A stretch of DNA of 64,000 bases from Pseudomonas knackmussii B13. Its GTDB lineage: Bacteria > Pseudomonadota > Gammaproteobacteria > Pseudomonadales > Pseudomonadaceae. The stretch is taken from positions 496,001 to 560,000 of the forward strand of contig NZ_HG322950.1 of the NCBI RefSeq assembly GCF_000689415.1, written 5' to 3'. A program made the translations under genes and the position numbers. Below the pieces are notes generated by a model. That model searched no databases. It saw only the letters and a program-made list of their open reading frames with translations, and was not told the DNA's origin. Shown piece by piece: positions 16,467-27,390 of this stretch (position 1 is its first letter; each line of letters starts with the position of its first letter).

Positions 16467-17914
16467 TTTCGCCAAGGATGCTGTTGCTGACCTGTCTGTT
16501 CGCGCTGAGCGGCGTGCTGGGGGGCTGTGCGGTCAACCCGGCGACCGGCGAAACCGACTTCGTCACCATGAGCGAGCAGGACGAGCTGGCCCTCGGCCGC
16601 CAGGCCAGCCAGCAGGCCGCCAAGGAGTACCCGCGTTACCCCGACGAGAAGCTCCAGGCCTACGTGCAGCAGGTCGGCGAGCGCGTCGCGCGGGTCGGCG
16701 ACCGGCCCAACCTGCAGTACCACTTCACTGTCGTCGACTCGGCGGATATCAACGCCTTCGCCCTGCCTGGCGGCTACATCTATATCCATCGCGGGCTGAT
16801 GGCCTACCTCAATTCCGAGGCCGAGCTGGCCGCTGTGCTGGGTCACGAGATCGGCCACGTCACCGCCCGCCACAGCGTTCGCCAGCAGAGCCAGGCCAGC
16901 GCCTGGAACGTGCTCGGCGCGGCTGTTGCGATCGGCACCGGCGTCAGCGCCGCGGGCGACCTCACCAACGTCCTCGGCACCGCCGTGGTGCGTGGCTACG
17001 GCCGCGACATGGAGCTGCAGGCCGACGGCCTCGGCGCCAAGTACCTGGCCCGCGCCGGCTACGATCCCAAGGCCATGATCCAGGTGGTGCGGGTGCTGAA
17101 GAACCAGGAAGACTTCGCCCGCAAGGTGGCGCAGCGCAACGGCGATGCGGTGCAACCGGTTGGCTACCACGGGCTGTTCGACACCCACCCGGACAACGAC
17201 CGGCGCCTGCAGGAAGTCCTCGGCCCGGCCCAGGCGCTGGCCACCGGGCAGCAGGAAGTCGCCCGCGACCGCTACCTGCAGGCCATCAACGGCCTGACCT
17301 TCGGCGACTCGGCCGACGCTGGCATCCGCCACGGGCAGAGCTTCTACCACGGCGAACTGGGCTTCACCCTGACCTTCCCGCAAGGCTGGGGCATGCTCAA
17401 CCAGCCCAGTGCACTGATCGGCTTTCCCAAGGACCAGCAGGCCTACATCGGCATGAAACTGGTGCCGCGCGAAGGGCAGCTCACCCCCCTGGAATATTTG
17501 CGCAAGGGCGCTGGCGGCCGCCTGGCCGAGGAGCAGGAACTGAAGCAGGCCGGCATCCAGGGCGCCACCGGCGTGGTGCCGGGCACGCCGGCCCGGCGCG
17601 TGGCGGTGATCTACCTGGACAAGGCCGCCTACCTGTTCATCGGCGTGATCAAGAGCAACGGCTCGCTGGAAACCCGCGACAGCGAGTTCCTCAGCGTGAT
17701 CAACAGTTTCCGCCCGCTGCGCGCCGACGAACGCAAGCTCGCCGAGGCGCGTCGCCTGCAACTGGTGAAGGTGTCGTCGGGACAAAGCGTGGAACAGCTG
17801 GCAAAGGGTGAAAACGGGCCGGAATCTGACGCGATTTCTCGTATACGATTGCTCAACGATTTGTATCCATCTGGTCAGCCAAAACCCGGCGACTGGCTGA
17901 AGATCGTACGTTAG
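16463..17914 (+). CDS. M48-family zinc metalloprotease lipoprotein
   Basis: This 483-residue protein carries a lipoprotein signal peptide (MISPRMLLLTCLFALSGVLGGC, lipobox LGGC) and a zinc peptidase domain with HEIGH (VLGHEIGHVTARH) and a downstream glutamate ligand region MELQADGLGAKYL. It resembles BepA/YfgC-like periplasmic proteases that survey outer-membrane protein assembly, but the C-terminal half differs from BepA TPR repeats. The C-terminal end (VKVSSGQSVEQLAKGENG...PGDWLKIVR) looks LysM-like, which may hold the protein at the cell wall. Its start overlaps the nuclease stop by four bases. Confidence 0.88.
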   Translation: MISPRMLLLTCLFALSGVLGGCAVNPATGETDFVTMSEQDELALGRQASQQAAKEYPRYPDEKLQAYVQQVGERVARVGDRPNLQYHFTVVDSADINAFALPGGYIYIHRGLMAYLNSEAELAAVLGHEIGHVTARHSVRQQSQASAWNVLGAAVAIGTGVSAAGDLTNVLGTAVVRGYGRDMELQADGLGAKYLARAGYDPKAMIQVVRVLKNQEDFARKVAQRNGDAVQPVGYHGLFDTHPDNDRRLQEVLGPAQALATGQQEVARDRYLQAINGLTFGDSADAGIRHGQSFYHGELGFTLTFPQGWGMLNQPSALIGFPKDQQAYIGMKLVPREGQLTPLEYLRKGAGGRLAEEQELKQAGIQGATGVVPGTPARRVAVIYLDKAAYLFIGVIKSNGSLETRDSEFLSVINSFRPLRADERKLAEARRLQLVKVSSGQSVEQLAKGENGPESDAISRIRLLNDLYPSGQPKPGDWLKIVR

Positions 17915-18018
17915 GAGCATTGACACCAGGGGCCTGCAGCGATCTTGGCAGGCGCTATCTTCCCGCGTATGCTCGGTCGCCCGTCTGTCCAACAAGCAAT
18001 AAAGCGGAAGTGCCCAAA

Positions 18019-19287
18019 ATGTCTGATCTCAAGACCGCTGCCCTCGAATATCACGCGCAACCCCGCCCCGGAAAACTGAGCGTCGAGCTGACCAAGCCGA
18101 CCTCCACCGCCCGCGACCTGTCGCTGGCCTACAGCCCGGGCGTGGCCGAGCCTGTGCGCGAGATCGCCCGTGACGCCGAACTGGCCTACAAGTACACCGG
18201 CAAGGGCAACCTGGTCGCCGTGATCTCCGACGGTACCGCCATCCTCGGCCTGGGCAACCTCGGCCCGCTGGCCTCCAAGCCGGTCATGGAAGGCAAGGGC
18301 GTGCTGTTCAAGCGCTTCGCCGGTGTCGACGTGTTCGACATCGAAGTCGACGCCGAGAGCCCGCAGGCCTTCATCGATACCGTCAAGCGCATCTCCATCA
18401 CCTTCGGCGGCATCAACCTGGAAGATATCAAGGCGCCGGAGTGCTTCGAGATCGAGCGCGCGCTGATCGAGCAGTGCGACATCCCGGTCTTCCACGATGA
18501 CCAGCACGGCACCGCGATCGTCACCGCTGCCGGCATGCTCAACGCCCTGGAAATCGCCGGCAAGAACCTGGAGACCGCGAAGATCGTCTGCCTGGGCGCC
18601 GGCGCTGCCGCCATCTCCTGCATGAAGCTGCTGGTGAGCATGGGTGCCAAGGTCGAGAACATCTACATGATCGACCGCCAGGGCGTGATCCACGCCGGCC
18701 GTACCGACCTGAACCAGTACAAGGCGGTGTTCGCCACCGAGACCGACAAGCGCACCCTGGCTGACGCCCTGGAAGGCGCCGACGTGTTCGTCGGCCTGTC
18801 CGGTGCCAACCTGCTGAGCGCCGACGATCTCAAGCGCATGGCGCCGAACCCGATCGTCTTCGCCTGCTCCAACCCGGATCCGGAGATCAAGCCGGAGCTG
18901 GCCCACTCCACCCGCAGCGACGTGATCATGGCCACCGGTCGTTCGGACTACCCGAACCAGGTGAACAACGTGCTTGGCTTCCCCTTCATCTTCCGCGGTG
19001 CCCTGGACGTGCGCGCCACCCGCATCAACGAAGAAATGAAGATCGCTGCCGCCCTGGCCCTGCGTGACCTGGCCAAGGAGCCGGTACCGAAGGACGTGTG
19101 CGATGCCTACGGCGTGACCTCGCTGGAGTTCGGCCGCGAGTACATCATTCCGAAGCCGATGGACAAGCGCCTGATCACCGTGGTTTCCGATGCCGTGGCC
19201 AAGGCCGCCATCGAGACCGGCGTGGCGACTCTGCCCTACCCGAAACACTATCCGCTGCAATCGGTGGAAGACGTGTTCAAGGGCTGA
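18019..19287 (+). CDS. maeB: Malic enzyme, short NAD(P)-dependent type
   Basis: The 422-residue enzyme decarboxylates malate to pyruvate and yields NAD(P)H. The malic N-domain shows TSTARDLSLAYSPGVAEPV and FKRFAGVDVFDIEVD; the metal-binding DDQHGTAIV follows; the NAD(P)-binding domain has GAGAAAISCMKLL. It lacks the C-terminal phosphotransacetylase-like domain of the 750-residue MaeB enzymes, so the short form is complete. The ATG at 18019 has GGAAG eight bases ahead. A strong terminator follows. With malate synthase in this window it links the glyoxylate shunt to pyruvate and NADPH supply. Confidence 0.93.
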   Translation: MSDLKTAALEYHAQPRPGKLSVELTKPTSTARDLSLAYSPGVAEPVREIARDAELAYKYTGKGNLVAVISDGTAILGLGNLGPLASKPVMEGKGVLFKRFAGVDVFDIEVDAESPQAFIDTVKRISITFGGINLEDIKAPECFEIERALIEQCDIPVFHDDQHGTAIVTAAGMLNALEIAGKNLETAKIVCLGAGAAAISCMKLLVSMGAKVENIYMIDRQGVIHAGRTDLNQYKAVFATETDKRTLADALEGADVFVGLSGANLLSADDLKRMAPNPIVFACSNPDPEIKPELAHSTRSDVIMATGRSDYPNQVNNVLGFPFIFRGALDVRATRINEEMKIAAALALRDLAKEPVPKDVCDAYGVTSLEFGREYIIPKPMDKRLITVVSDAVAKAAIETGVATLPYPKHYPLQSVEDVFKG

Positions 19288-19303
19288 TCCCGGCCTGCTG
19301 ACG

Positions 19304-19331
19304 AAAAACCCCGCGCTTCGGCGGGGTTTTT
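19304..19331 (+). terminator. Terminator of the malic enzyme gene
   Basis: CCCCGC and GCGGGG arms with flanking A and T runs (AAAAA before, TTTTT after) form a standard intrinsic terminator 16 bases after the stop. Confidence 0.88.
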
Positions 19332-19438
19332 CGTTTCTGCGCCCGTGCAAGCGAGGGAGTCCGGGGGACTATGCTTTAGGAAGGCGCCGCGTTTCCTGAG
19401 GGTTCGACGCCGCATCGGCCTGACTGCGGAGGCGTGCC

Positions 19439-20788
19439 ATGTCCACGCTGATTCGCCATTGCGCTCTGTTCCTGCTGCTCTTGCTGGCGGGCGGAACCCT
19501 GGCGGCCCAGCCGGCAGTGGTGCTGACGGTGGACGGCGCCATAGGCCCGGCGACTTCCGACTATGTAGTGCGCGGCCTGCAGCGAGCGGCGGATGAGGGC
19601 GCACCGGCGGTTATCCTGCGCATGGACACTCCGGGCGGTCTGGACACCTCGATGCGCGACATCGTGAAGGCGATCCTGGTCAGCCCGGTCGCGGTGATCG
19701 GCTACGTCGCCCCCGGCGGTGCGCGAGCGGCAAGTGCTGGCACCTACATCCTCTATGCCTGCCACATTGCGGCCATGGCGCCGGGGACCAACCTGGGCGC
19801 GGCCACGCCGATCAATATCGGCGGCATGCCTGGTGCGCCGCAGGAACCCGGCGACAAGCAGAAGAAAGCGGCGAGTGAGGAAGACACCCTCAAGCGCAAG
19901 CAGATCAACGATGCCTCGGCGTACATCCGTGGCCTGGCGCAACTGCGCGGACGCAATGCCGACTGGGCCGAGCGGGCGGTGCGCGAGGCGGTCAGCCTGT
20001 CTTCCGGCGAGGCGCTGAAACAGAAGGTCATCGACCTGCAGGCGGACGACCTGGGCGCGCTGCTACAGGCGGTGGATGGTCGCAAGGTGCAACTGGCCGG
20101 GCAAAGCGTGACGCTGCACAGCGCCGGCGTTGGCTGGGTCGAACGCAGCGCCGACTGGCGCACCCGCCTGCTGGCGGTGATCACCGATCCCAGCGTGGCG
20201 CTGATCCTGATGATGATCGGCGTCTACGGGCTGATCTTCGAATTCGCCAACCCTGGCCTGGCCCTGCCCGGCGTACTCGGCGGGATCTGCCTGTTGCTCG
20301 GCCTCTATGCCTTGCAGTTGCTGCCGGTGAATTTCGCGGGAGTGGCGCTGATCCTCCTCGGCCTGGCCTTCATGGCCGCCGAAGCCTTCCTGCCCAGCTA
20401 CGGCAGCCTGGGTATCGGCGGTGTCGTGGCCTTCGTGATCGGCGGGCTGATCCTGCTCGACACCGATGCACCAGGCTTCGGCATCCCGCTCGGACTGATC
20501 GTCGGCGTGGCCACGGTCAGTGCGCTGTTCATCTTCGGCATCCTCGGCGTGGCGCTGAAGAGCCGCCGGCGCCAGGTGGTCAGCGGCGCGGCGGGGCTGG
20601 TCGGCAGCCGGGCGATCATCGGCGAGGTGGCGGGTGACGACGCGCACGCCGGCTGGGTGCAGCTGCAAGGCGAGCAGTGGCAGGTGCGCTCGACGCAGGC
20701 CCTGCATGCGGGCCAGCGGGTACGGGTACTGGCGCGCGACGGGCTGCGCCTGGATGTGGCGGCCGACGACGAAACCGGAGGTGACTGA
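19439..20788 (+). CDS. NfeD-family membrane serine protease
   Basis: This 449-residue protein has a signal peptide (LIRHCALFLLLLLAGGTLAAQ), an N-terminal ClpP-class protease domain (about 25-230) with MDTPGGLDTSMRDIVKAIL and the nucleophile region GARAASAGTYILYACHIAAMAPGTNLGAA, four or more membrane helices (about 255-370), and a C-terminal NfeD OB-fold domain. NfeD proteases work with the stomatin-like protein encoded next door, in membrane quality control. The start of that gene overlaps the stop by one base (TGATG), which supports a stoichiometric pair. Confidence 0.9.
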   Translation: MSTLIRHCALFLLLLLAGGTLAAQPAVVLTVDGAIGPATSDYVVRGLQRAADEGAPAVILRMDTPGGLDTSMRDIVKAILVSPVAVIGYVAPGGARAASAGTYILYACHIAAMAPGTNLGAATPINIGGMPGAPQEPGDKQKKAASEEDTLKRKQINDASAYIRGLAQLRGRNADWAERAVREAVSLSSGEALKQKVIDLQADDLGALLQAVDGRKVQLAGQSVTLHSAGVGWVERSADWRTRLLAVITDPSVALILMMIGVYGLIFEFANPGLALPGVLGGICLLLGLYALQLLPVNFAGVALILLGLAFMAAEAFLPSYGSLGIGGVVAFVIGGLILLDTDAPGFGIPLGLIVGVATVSALFIFGILGVALKSRRRQVVSGAAGLVGSRAIIGEVAGDDAHAGWVQLQGEQWQVRSTQALHAGQRVRVLARDGLRLDVAADDETGGD

Positions 20789-21555
20789 TGGGCATTCCCT
20801 ATGGGCTGCTGGTGGCGCTGTTCCTGGTGCTGATGCTGGCGTTCAGCTCGCTGCGCATCCTGCGCGAATACGAGCGTGCGGTCGTGTTCCAGCTCGGCCG
20901 CTTCTGGAAGGTCAAGGGTCCGGGGCTGGTGCTGCTGATCCCGGTGGTGCAGCAGATGGTCCGGGTGGACCTGCGCACCGTGGTGCTCGACGTGCCGCCG
21001 CAGGACGTGATCTCCCGCGACAACGTTTCGGTGAAGGTCAACGCGGTGGTGTACTTCCGCGTGCTCGATCCGCAGAAGGCGATCATCCAGGTCGAGAACT
21101 TCCTCGCCGCCACCAGCCAACTGGCGCAGACCACCCTGCGCGCGGTGCTCGGCAAACATGAACTGGACGAGATGCTGGCCGAGCGCGAGCGGCTGAACCT
21201 GGACATCCAGAAGGTGCTGGACGCGCAGACCGACGCCTGGGGCATCAAGGTGGCCAACGTCGAGATCAAGCACGTCGACCTCAACGAGTCGATGGTCCGC
21301 GCCATTGCCCGGCAGGCCGAGGCTGAGCGCGAGCGGCGGGCCAAGGTGATCCACGCCGAAGGCGAGCTGCAAGCGTCGGAGAAGCTGATGCAGGCCGCCG
21401 AGATGCTCTCCCGCCAGCCCGGCGCGATGCAGCTGCGCTATATGCAGACCCTGGGCAGCATCGCCGGCGACAAGAACTCCACCATCGTCTTCCCGATGCC
21501 CATCGAACTGCTCAAGGGGCTGCTGGAGCCGGGGAGCAGGCGCGGCGGCGAGTGA
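20788..21555 (+). CDS. SPFH/band-7 stomatin-like (slipin) protein
   Basis: The 255-residue protein starts with one N-terminal membrane hairpin (GIPYGLLVALFLVLMLAFSSLRIL), followed by the SPFH domain (about 25-190) with EYERAVVFQLGRFWKVKGPGL, and a charged coiled-coil region AEAERERRAKVIHAEGELQASEKL. Slipins oligomerise in the inner membrane and are cleaved by, or scaffold, the NfeD protease. It is translationally coupled to the nfeD gene, the usual pairing in bacteria. Confidence 0.92.
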   Translation: MGIPYGLLVALFLVLMLAFSSLRILREYERAVVFQLGRFWKVKGPGLVLLIPVVQQMVRVDLRTVVLDVPPQDVISRDNVSVKVNAVVYFRVLDPQKAIIQVENFLAATSQLAQTTLRAVLGKHELDEMLAERERLNLDIQKVLDAQTDAWGIKVANVEIKHVDLNESMVRAIARQAEAERERRAKVIHAEGELQASEKLMQAAEMLSRQPGAMQLRYMQTLGSIAGDKNSTIVFPMPIELLKGLLEPGSRRGGE

Positions 21556-21762
21556 GCCTGGCGGCGGCCGAGCGGGGGGCGGAAGCGCGCGCCCGTTCAC
21601 ACCTCGACTGCCGAAGATGGGCTCCAGTGCGCAGCAAACTCACCTACAATCACACGCTTTAGGGATCGCCAGACAGCGCCTGTTCCGATGCCCCCTGTCC
21701 ATCAGGGGCCGCGTGCGCCCGGAGCGTTCCGTGTTCGCCCCGGTTGTGGCGGGGGTACCGGC

Positions 21763-22503
21763 ATGAGGAGAAGTATGCTGCTGCGCGTCCTGGGGTTCGT
21801 GCTGTGTCTGCCTTTGTTGGCGATGGCCGATGAGCCTTTGCGCCTGGTTTCCGACCGCTGGCCGCCCTATACCGATGCGAAGATGCCTGGCGGCGGGCTG
21901 GCGGTGCACCTGGTCAGCAGCGTGCTGACCCGCGCCGGCTACTCCATCGAATACAGCGAAGTGCCCTGGCCGCGCGCGCTCTATGGCGTGCAGAACGGCG
22001 AGTACGACGTGCTGGTGGATGCCTGGTACAACACCGAGCGCGAGAAGTACGGCCACTACTCGCAGCCCTACCTGGTCAACAACCTGCGCCTGATCAAGCG
22101 CAAGGGCGCACCCATCGCCTACGAGCGCCTTGCCGACCTCTATCCCTACCGTTTCGCCGTGGTCCGCGGCTACGCCTATTCGCCGGCCTTCAACGACGAC
22201 AAGCGCCTGCGCAAGGTGCCGGTGCTCAACTTCGCCAATGCCGCCATGATGGTCGCCGCCGGCCGCGTCGAACTGACCCTGGAAGACGAGCTGACCGCGA
22301 GCTACCAGCTGGACCATGAGCTGCGCGATATCCGCGACAAGCTGGAGTTCGTCCCGCGGCCGCTGAGCGAGAACCCGCTGTACATCCTGGTCAGCCGCAA
22401 GAACCCGGACCACGCGAAGATAGTCGAAGACTTCAACCGCGAACTGGCGAAGATGCGCGCCGACGGCAGCTACGACGCCTTCATGAACGTCCACCTGCCC
22501 TGA
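21763..22503 (+). CDS. Periplasmic solute-binding protein, family 3
   Basis: The 246-residue protein is a family-3 extracellular solute-binding protein with signal peptide MRRSMLLRVLGFVLCLPLLAMADE. Typical features are LVSDRWPPYTD at the start of the mature protein and VPWPRALYGVQNGEYDVLVDAWYNTERE in the first lobe. No permease or ATPase gene is adjacent, so it may serve as an orphan amino-acid receptor or feed a distant ABC system. Start at 21763 or at the next ATG, 21775, cannot be separated by eye; GAGGAGA lies within the first codons and favours 21775 for initiation. Confidence 0.82.
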   Translation: MRRSMLLRVLGFVLCLPLLAMADEPLRLVSDRWPPYTDAKMPGGGLAVHLVSSVLTRAGYSIEYSEVPWPRALYGVQNGEYDVLVDAWYNTEREKYGHYSQPYLVNNLRLIKRKGAPIAYERLADLYPYRFAVVRGYAYSPAFNDDKRLRKVPVLNFANAAMMVAAGRVELTLEDELTASYQLDHELRDIRDKLEFVPRPLSENPLYILVSRKNPDHAKIVEDFNRELAKMRADGSYDAFMNVHLP

Positions 22504-22510
22504 GCAATCC

Positions 22511-24706
22511 TCAGGCGGCGTCTTCCTGCTCGCTGCCGATTTCCTTCTTCAGCAGATGCGCGGCCAGGCTGCGCAGCGGCGCCAGTTCGCGGCAGATCAG
22601 CCCCAGCTGGGTCTGCACCAGCCGCTGCGGGTCTTCCAGCTCGTCCGGCACCTGTTCCAGGCGCTTGGCCAGGGCTTCCTCGGCATCGCTGTGGATCGCC
22701 ACCGGGCGGCGTTCGGCGAGGCTGCTGGCGATGATCTCCAGGCTGGTGCCCAACTGTTCGGCGGCCTCGCTGATCAGTTCGTTGGCTGGCGACTCGGGCA
22801 GCCGATCGCGGTGCGCACCGAGGGCCGAGAGGTAGCTGAGCAGGGTGTGCGAGAGCACCAGGAAGCGGAAGCCGATCTCCGCGTCCTTCCGGAAATGCCC
22901 CGGCTCCATGAGCATGTTCGACAGGGTCGTGGAGAGCGTCGCGTCGGCGTTGTGGGCATTGCGCCGCGCCGTGCGGTAGGCGAGGTCGTCGCGCTTGCCG
23001 TTGGCGTACTGCTGGAGAATTTCGCGCAGGTAGCGGCCGTTGCAGGCGAGGGTGTTGCCAACCAGGCTGTGCAGGCGCCGGCCCTGCCAGTCGGGCAGCA
23101 CCAGGAACACCGCGAGGCCGGCGATGCAGGCGCCGACCAGGGTGTCGAACAGGCGCGGCAGGATCAGCCCGTAGCCGTTGCCGACCTGGTTGAAGCACAG
23201 CAGCACCATCAGCGTGATGGCTGCGGTGGCCAGGGTGTAGCGCGTGCTACGCGTGGCGAAGAAGACTACCCCGGCAACCACGGCGAGCAGCGACTGCACC
23301 GGCGCGCCGGGGAACAGGTCGATCAGTGCCCAGCCGGCCACCAGGCCGATCAGGGTGCCGAGGATCCGCTGCACCAGGCGGATGCGCGTGGCGCCGTAGT
23401 TGGGCTGGCAGACGAACACCGTGGTCAGCAGGATCCAGTAACCCTGGGTCGGGTGGATCAGGTGCAGCACGGCGTAGCCGGCGGTCAGCGTCAGCCCGAG
23501 GCGCAGGGCATGGCGGAACAGCAGCGAGGTCGGCGTGAGTTGCAGGCGAATGCGCTCGAAGGCGTCGCGCAGCGAGCGCGGCGAGCGGTCCAGCAGGGTG
23601 CTGTCCTGTTCTTCGGCGAGGGCGTCGGGGTTGCTCGCGCCGCTGAGCTTCTGGTCCAGGCTGGCCAGGTTGCCGGCCAGCGCCGCGAGCGAGCGCAGCA
23701 GAGTGCGCCAGGCGGGGTTGCCCTGTTGGCGCAGGTATTCCAGCGACGCCTGGAGATCGGCCAGGGCCAGTTCGCTGTCGTTGTAGTCGAATGGCTGGCG
23801 CAGGCGGATGGCGCGTGACAGCGCCTGGCACGCCTTGCCCTGCTGGTTGAGCAGGCGCTGGCAACGGAACATCACGTCGCTGTGGAAGAAGGCTTCGGCC
23901 AGGCGGTTGTACGGATAGTGCGAGGAGCTGGCGCGCTCGTGGACGTCCTGGGCGATGAAATAGAGCTTCAGGTAGCGGCTCAGCTTCGGCCCCGGACGGC
24001 CGTGGCTGAGGCGCGCGAGAATGGTTTCCTTGGCCTGGTTCAGCGCCACCACGAGCTTGCCGTTCTGTCGCGCCAGGGCCAGCCGGCGGCCTTCGACATC
24101 GAGCTGGCGCAGCGGCTCGAAGAGGGTCGACTTGATCTTCAGGTATTCGCCCAGCTCGAAGTACAGCCGCGCCAGCATCTGCTGCACCGGCTGGTTGGCG
24201 AACAGCGCATTCCACAGCACCGAGAGCAGGCCGTACCAGGCGGCGCCACCGACCAGCAGCAGCGGCTCCCGCCACAGGTCACCCGGCGCGCCACCACGCT
24301 GGTCGACGCCGATCATGGTGTAGATCGACAGGATCAGCGTGGCTGAAGCGATGGCTGCGTAGCGTTCGCCGAGCGCACCCAGCAGGGTCATGCCGAAGGC
24401 CGACAGCGCCAGCCCCGTGACGAACAGCCAGGGATAGGGGAAGAGCAGCTCCACCGCCAGCGAGGCGATCAGGAAGCAGACCAGAGTCACCAGCAGCGCC
24501 TGCAAGCGGCCCAGCCAATGATCGTCGGTTTCCGCCAGCGCGCTGGCGATGATGCCGAGGAACAGTGGGATGACCAGTGCGGTCTGGCCGAGCAGCCAAC
24601 AAGCGCCCATGGCCCCGGCGAGGGCGATGAACACCCGCAGGCTGTAGGCGAACTTGTCCAGCGCCCAAAGGCGCCGCAGGGTTTCGAGCAGGGAGGAGGA
24701 GGGCAT
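22511..24706 (-). CDS. yccS: YccS/YhfK-family integral membrane protein (FUSC domain)
   Basis: This 731-residue protein has two clusters of membrane helices: about residues 20-180 (for example FIALAGAMGACWLLGQTALVI) and about 400-530 (LGLTLTAGYAVLHLIHP, VAGVVFFATRS). Each precedes a long soluble helical region. This is the YccS/FUSC architecture, related to aromatic-acid exporters and other aluminium-activated-transporter-like channels; the substrate of YccS itself is unknown. The C-terminus ends in a basic/acidic KKEIGSEQEDAA tail. It is convergent with the solute-binding protein gene, with only seven bases between the stops. Confidence 0.88.
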   Translation of the reverse strand: MPSSSLLETLRRLWALDKFAYSLRVFIALAGAMGACWLLGQTALVIPLFLGIIASALAETDDHWLGRLQALLVTLVCFLIASLAVELLFPYPWLFVTGLALSAFGMTLLGALGERYAAIASATLILSIYTMIGVDQRGGAPGDLWREPLLLVGGAAWYGLLSVLWNALFANQPVQQMLARLYFELGEYLKIKSTLFEPLRQLDVEGRRLALARQNGKLVVALNQAKETILARLSHGRPGPKLSRYLKLYFIAQDVHERASSSHYPYNRLAEAFFHSDVMFRCQRLLNQQGKACQALSRAIRLRQPFDYNDSELALADLQASLEYLRQQGNPAWRTLLRSLAALAGNLASLDQKLSGASNPDALAEEQDSTLLDRSPRSLRDAFERIRLQLTPTSLLFRHALRLGLTLTAGYAVLHLIHPTQGYWILLTTVFVCQPNYGATRIRLVQRILGTLIGLVAGWALIDLFPGAPVQSLLAVVAGVVFFATRSTRYTLATAAITLMVLLCFNQVGNGYGLILPRLFDTLVGACIAGLAVFLVLPDWQGRRLHSLVGNTLACNGRYLREILQQYANGKRDDLAYRTARRNAHNADATLSTTLSNMLMEPGHFRKDAEIGFRFLVLSHTLLSYLSALGAHRDRLPESPANELISEAAEQLGTSLEIIASSLAERRPVAIHSDAEEALAKRLEQVPDELEDPQRLVQTQLGLICRELAPLRSLAAHLLKKEIGSEQEDAA

Positions 24707-24783
24707 GTGAGTCAGGGACGTCCGGGTGTCTCGGGGGTGAGACTAGCGGATCGCCTGGGGCGCGGCTATCGATGGGGGCTTAT

Positions 24784-24850
24784 GTAGGAGCGAGCTTGCT
24801 GGCGAACCTCCAGGCGCGTGGCTTGGGTTCGCGAGCAAGCTCTCTCCTAC
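24784..24850. repeat. REP doublet
   Basis: GTAGGAGCGAGCTTGCTGG... (24784-24808) is followed by the near-exact inverse copy (24826-24850), with two mismatches. It lies between dbpA and the yccS-like gene. Confidence 0.8.
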
Positions 24851-24858
24851 GACTGGGA

Positions 24859-26235
<1,377 letters not shown>

Positions 26236-26569
26236 GTAAGAAAAACCCGACAGGCGTTTGGCCGCGCAGTGTAGCAGTCCTGCACTTTCGAAGATGTCGC
26301 AGATGCGCCTCAAAGCCCCGTAAATACTGGGCTTGACGCCCATTCGTCAGAATTGCAAATGGGTCGAACTAGTGGATTTTTATACAGATTCGCTTTCCGA
26401 TGCTTTTTGTCGTAGAGTGCCCGCACTGTGTTTGCATGGGTCGCCGTCGATCGTGACCTGATGCGGTCGGTTATTCCACCCCGTCCTGCTCGACTCCTTG
26501 TAACTCCTTGCAACTCAGTTCCTCGCCACATTTGTGGCACTTCTACACCCATGTTCCAAGGAGAACAAA
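26236..26569. other. Divergent dbpA / cold-shock intergenic region
   Basis: This 334-base gap carries the promoters of dbpA (leftward) and the cold-shock gene (rightward). The right part is A/T-rich (around 26340-26420) and the csp messenger probably has a long leader, as in other cold-shock genes. A short direct repeat, TTGTAACTCC followed by TTGCAACTC, lies at about 26499-26518. I see no open frame that looks real. Confidence 0.5.
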
Positions 26570-26782
26570 ATGTCGAATCGTCAGAACGGCACCGTCAAGT
26601 GGTTCAACGAGACCAAAGGCTACGGCTTCATCACCCCTGAGAGCGGCCCGGACGTCTTCGTTCACTTCCGCGCCATCGAAGGCCACGGCTTCAAGACCCT
26701 GGCCGAAGGCCAGAAAGTCAGCTTCGAAGTCGTGCAAGGCCAGAAAGGCATGCAGGCTGAGCGCGTACAAGTCATCGCCTAA
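26570..26782 (+). CDS. CspA-family cold-shock protein
   Basis: The 70-residue single cold-shock domain carries RNP1 (KGYGFI) and RNP2 (VFVHF) RNA-binding motifs: GTVKWFNETKGYGFITPESGPDVFVHFRAIEGHGFKTL. Such proteins melt mRNA structure. AAGGAG lies eight bases ahead of the ATG. The FKTLAEGQKV segment replaces the more common GFRTLAEGQRV, within normal variation. An intrinsic terminator follows. The gene diverges from dbpA, another RNA-structure remodeller, which may mean shared cold response. Confidence 0.95.
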   Translation: MSNRQNGTVKWFNETKGYGFITPESGPDVFVHFRAIEGHGFKTLAEGQKVSFEVVQGQKGMQAERVQVIA

Positions 26783-26804
26783 GCGCTGACCTGACGTAGC
26801 CAAG

Positions 26805-26834
26805 AACCCCGGATGGAAACATCCGGGGTTTTTT
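26805..26834 (+). terminator. Terminator of the cold-shock gene
   Basis: AACCCCGGAT and ATCCGGGGTT form a perfect 10-bp stem with a six-base loop, followed by TTTT. Confidence 0.9.
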
Positions 26835-26894
26835 GTTGCCCCGAGATTCATTTCCGCCTGTACTGCGATATTCGCCCTCACTGGAGTTCCCGCG

Positions 26895-27389
26895 ATGAAC
26901 CTGCGCCGCGCCGGCCTGCTGCTCGCTTTCTGCTGTTCCCCTGTGTTCGCCGCCCAGCCGGCCACCTGGGGCTGGGTCGAGCAGGCCAAGCTGATGCCGG
27001 AGAACGTGCTGCTCAAGGCGCGCCTGGACACCGGCGTGCAGACCTCGGTGATGGACGCGCGCAACGTGGTGAAGATTCGCAAGAACGACCAGCGCTGGGT
27101 GCAGTACGACATCGTGGTGACCGACCCGGCGACCGGCCAGGAGCAGCGCTTCCCCTTCGAGCGCCCGGTCGAGCGTCAGCTCAAGGTGCGCGTGGCGGAT
27201 GGATTCGAGCACCGGCCGGTGGTGTCGATGGACATCTGCATGGGCGAGAAGCTGTACCACGAGCAGTTCGCCCTCTCCGACCGCCAGGGCGACGATGCCC
27301 AGGTCCTGCTGGGCCGCCGCACCCTCGAACATCTTGGCGCGGTGGATGCGTCCAAGACCCTCACCACCCCGCCCACCTGCAAGCCCTGA
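26895..27389 (+). CDS. Exported retropepsin-like protein, PF05618 (RimB/zinc-protease) family
   Basis: The 164-residue protein begins with a signal peptide (MNLRRAGLLLAFCCSPVFAAQ) and then the PF05618 domain, once called putative ATP-dependent zinc protease and now seen as a retropepsin-like aspartic protease. The signature ARLDTGVQTSVMDA corresponds to D-T-G-A-x-T-S active site motifs. The downstream LLGRRTLEHLGAVDASK is the family's second conserved block. No RimK gene is adjacent. A related protein lies at 32686-33201. Substrate unknown; periplasmic processing is an inference from the signal peptide. Confidence 0.82.
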   Translation: MNLRRAGLLLAFCCSPVFAAQPATWGWVEQAKLMPENVLLKARLDTGVQTSVMDARNVVKIRKNDQRWVQYDIVVTDPATGQEQRFPFERPVERQLKVRVADGFEHRPVVSMDICMGEKLYHEQFALSDRQGDDAQVLLGRRTLEHLGAVDASKTLTTPPTCKP

Positions 27390-27390
27390 G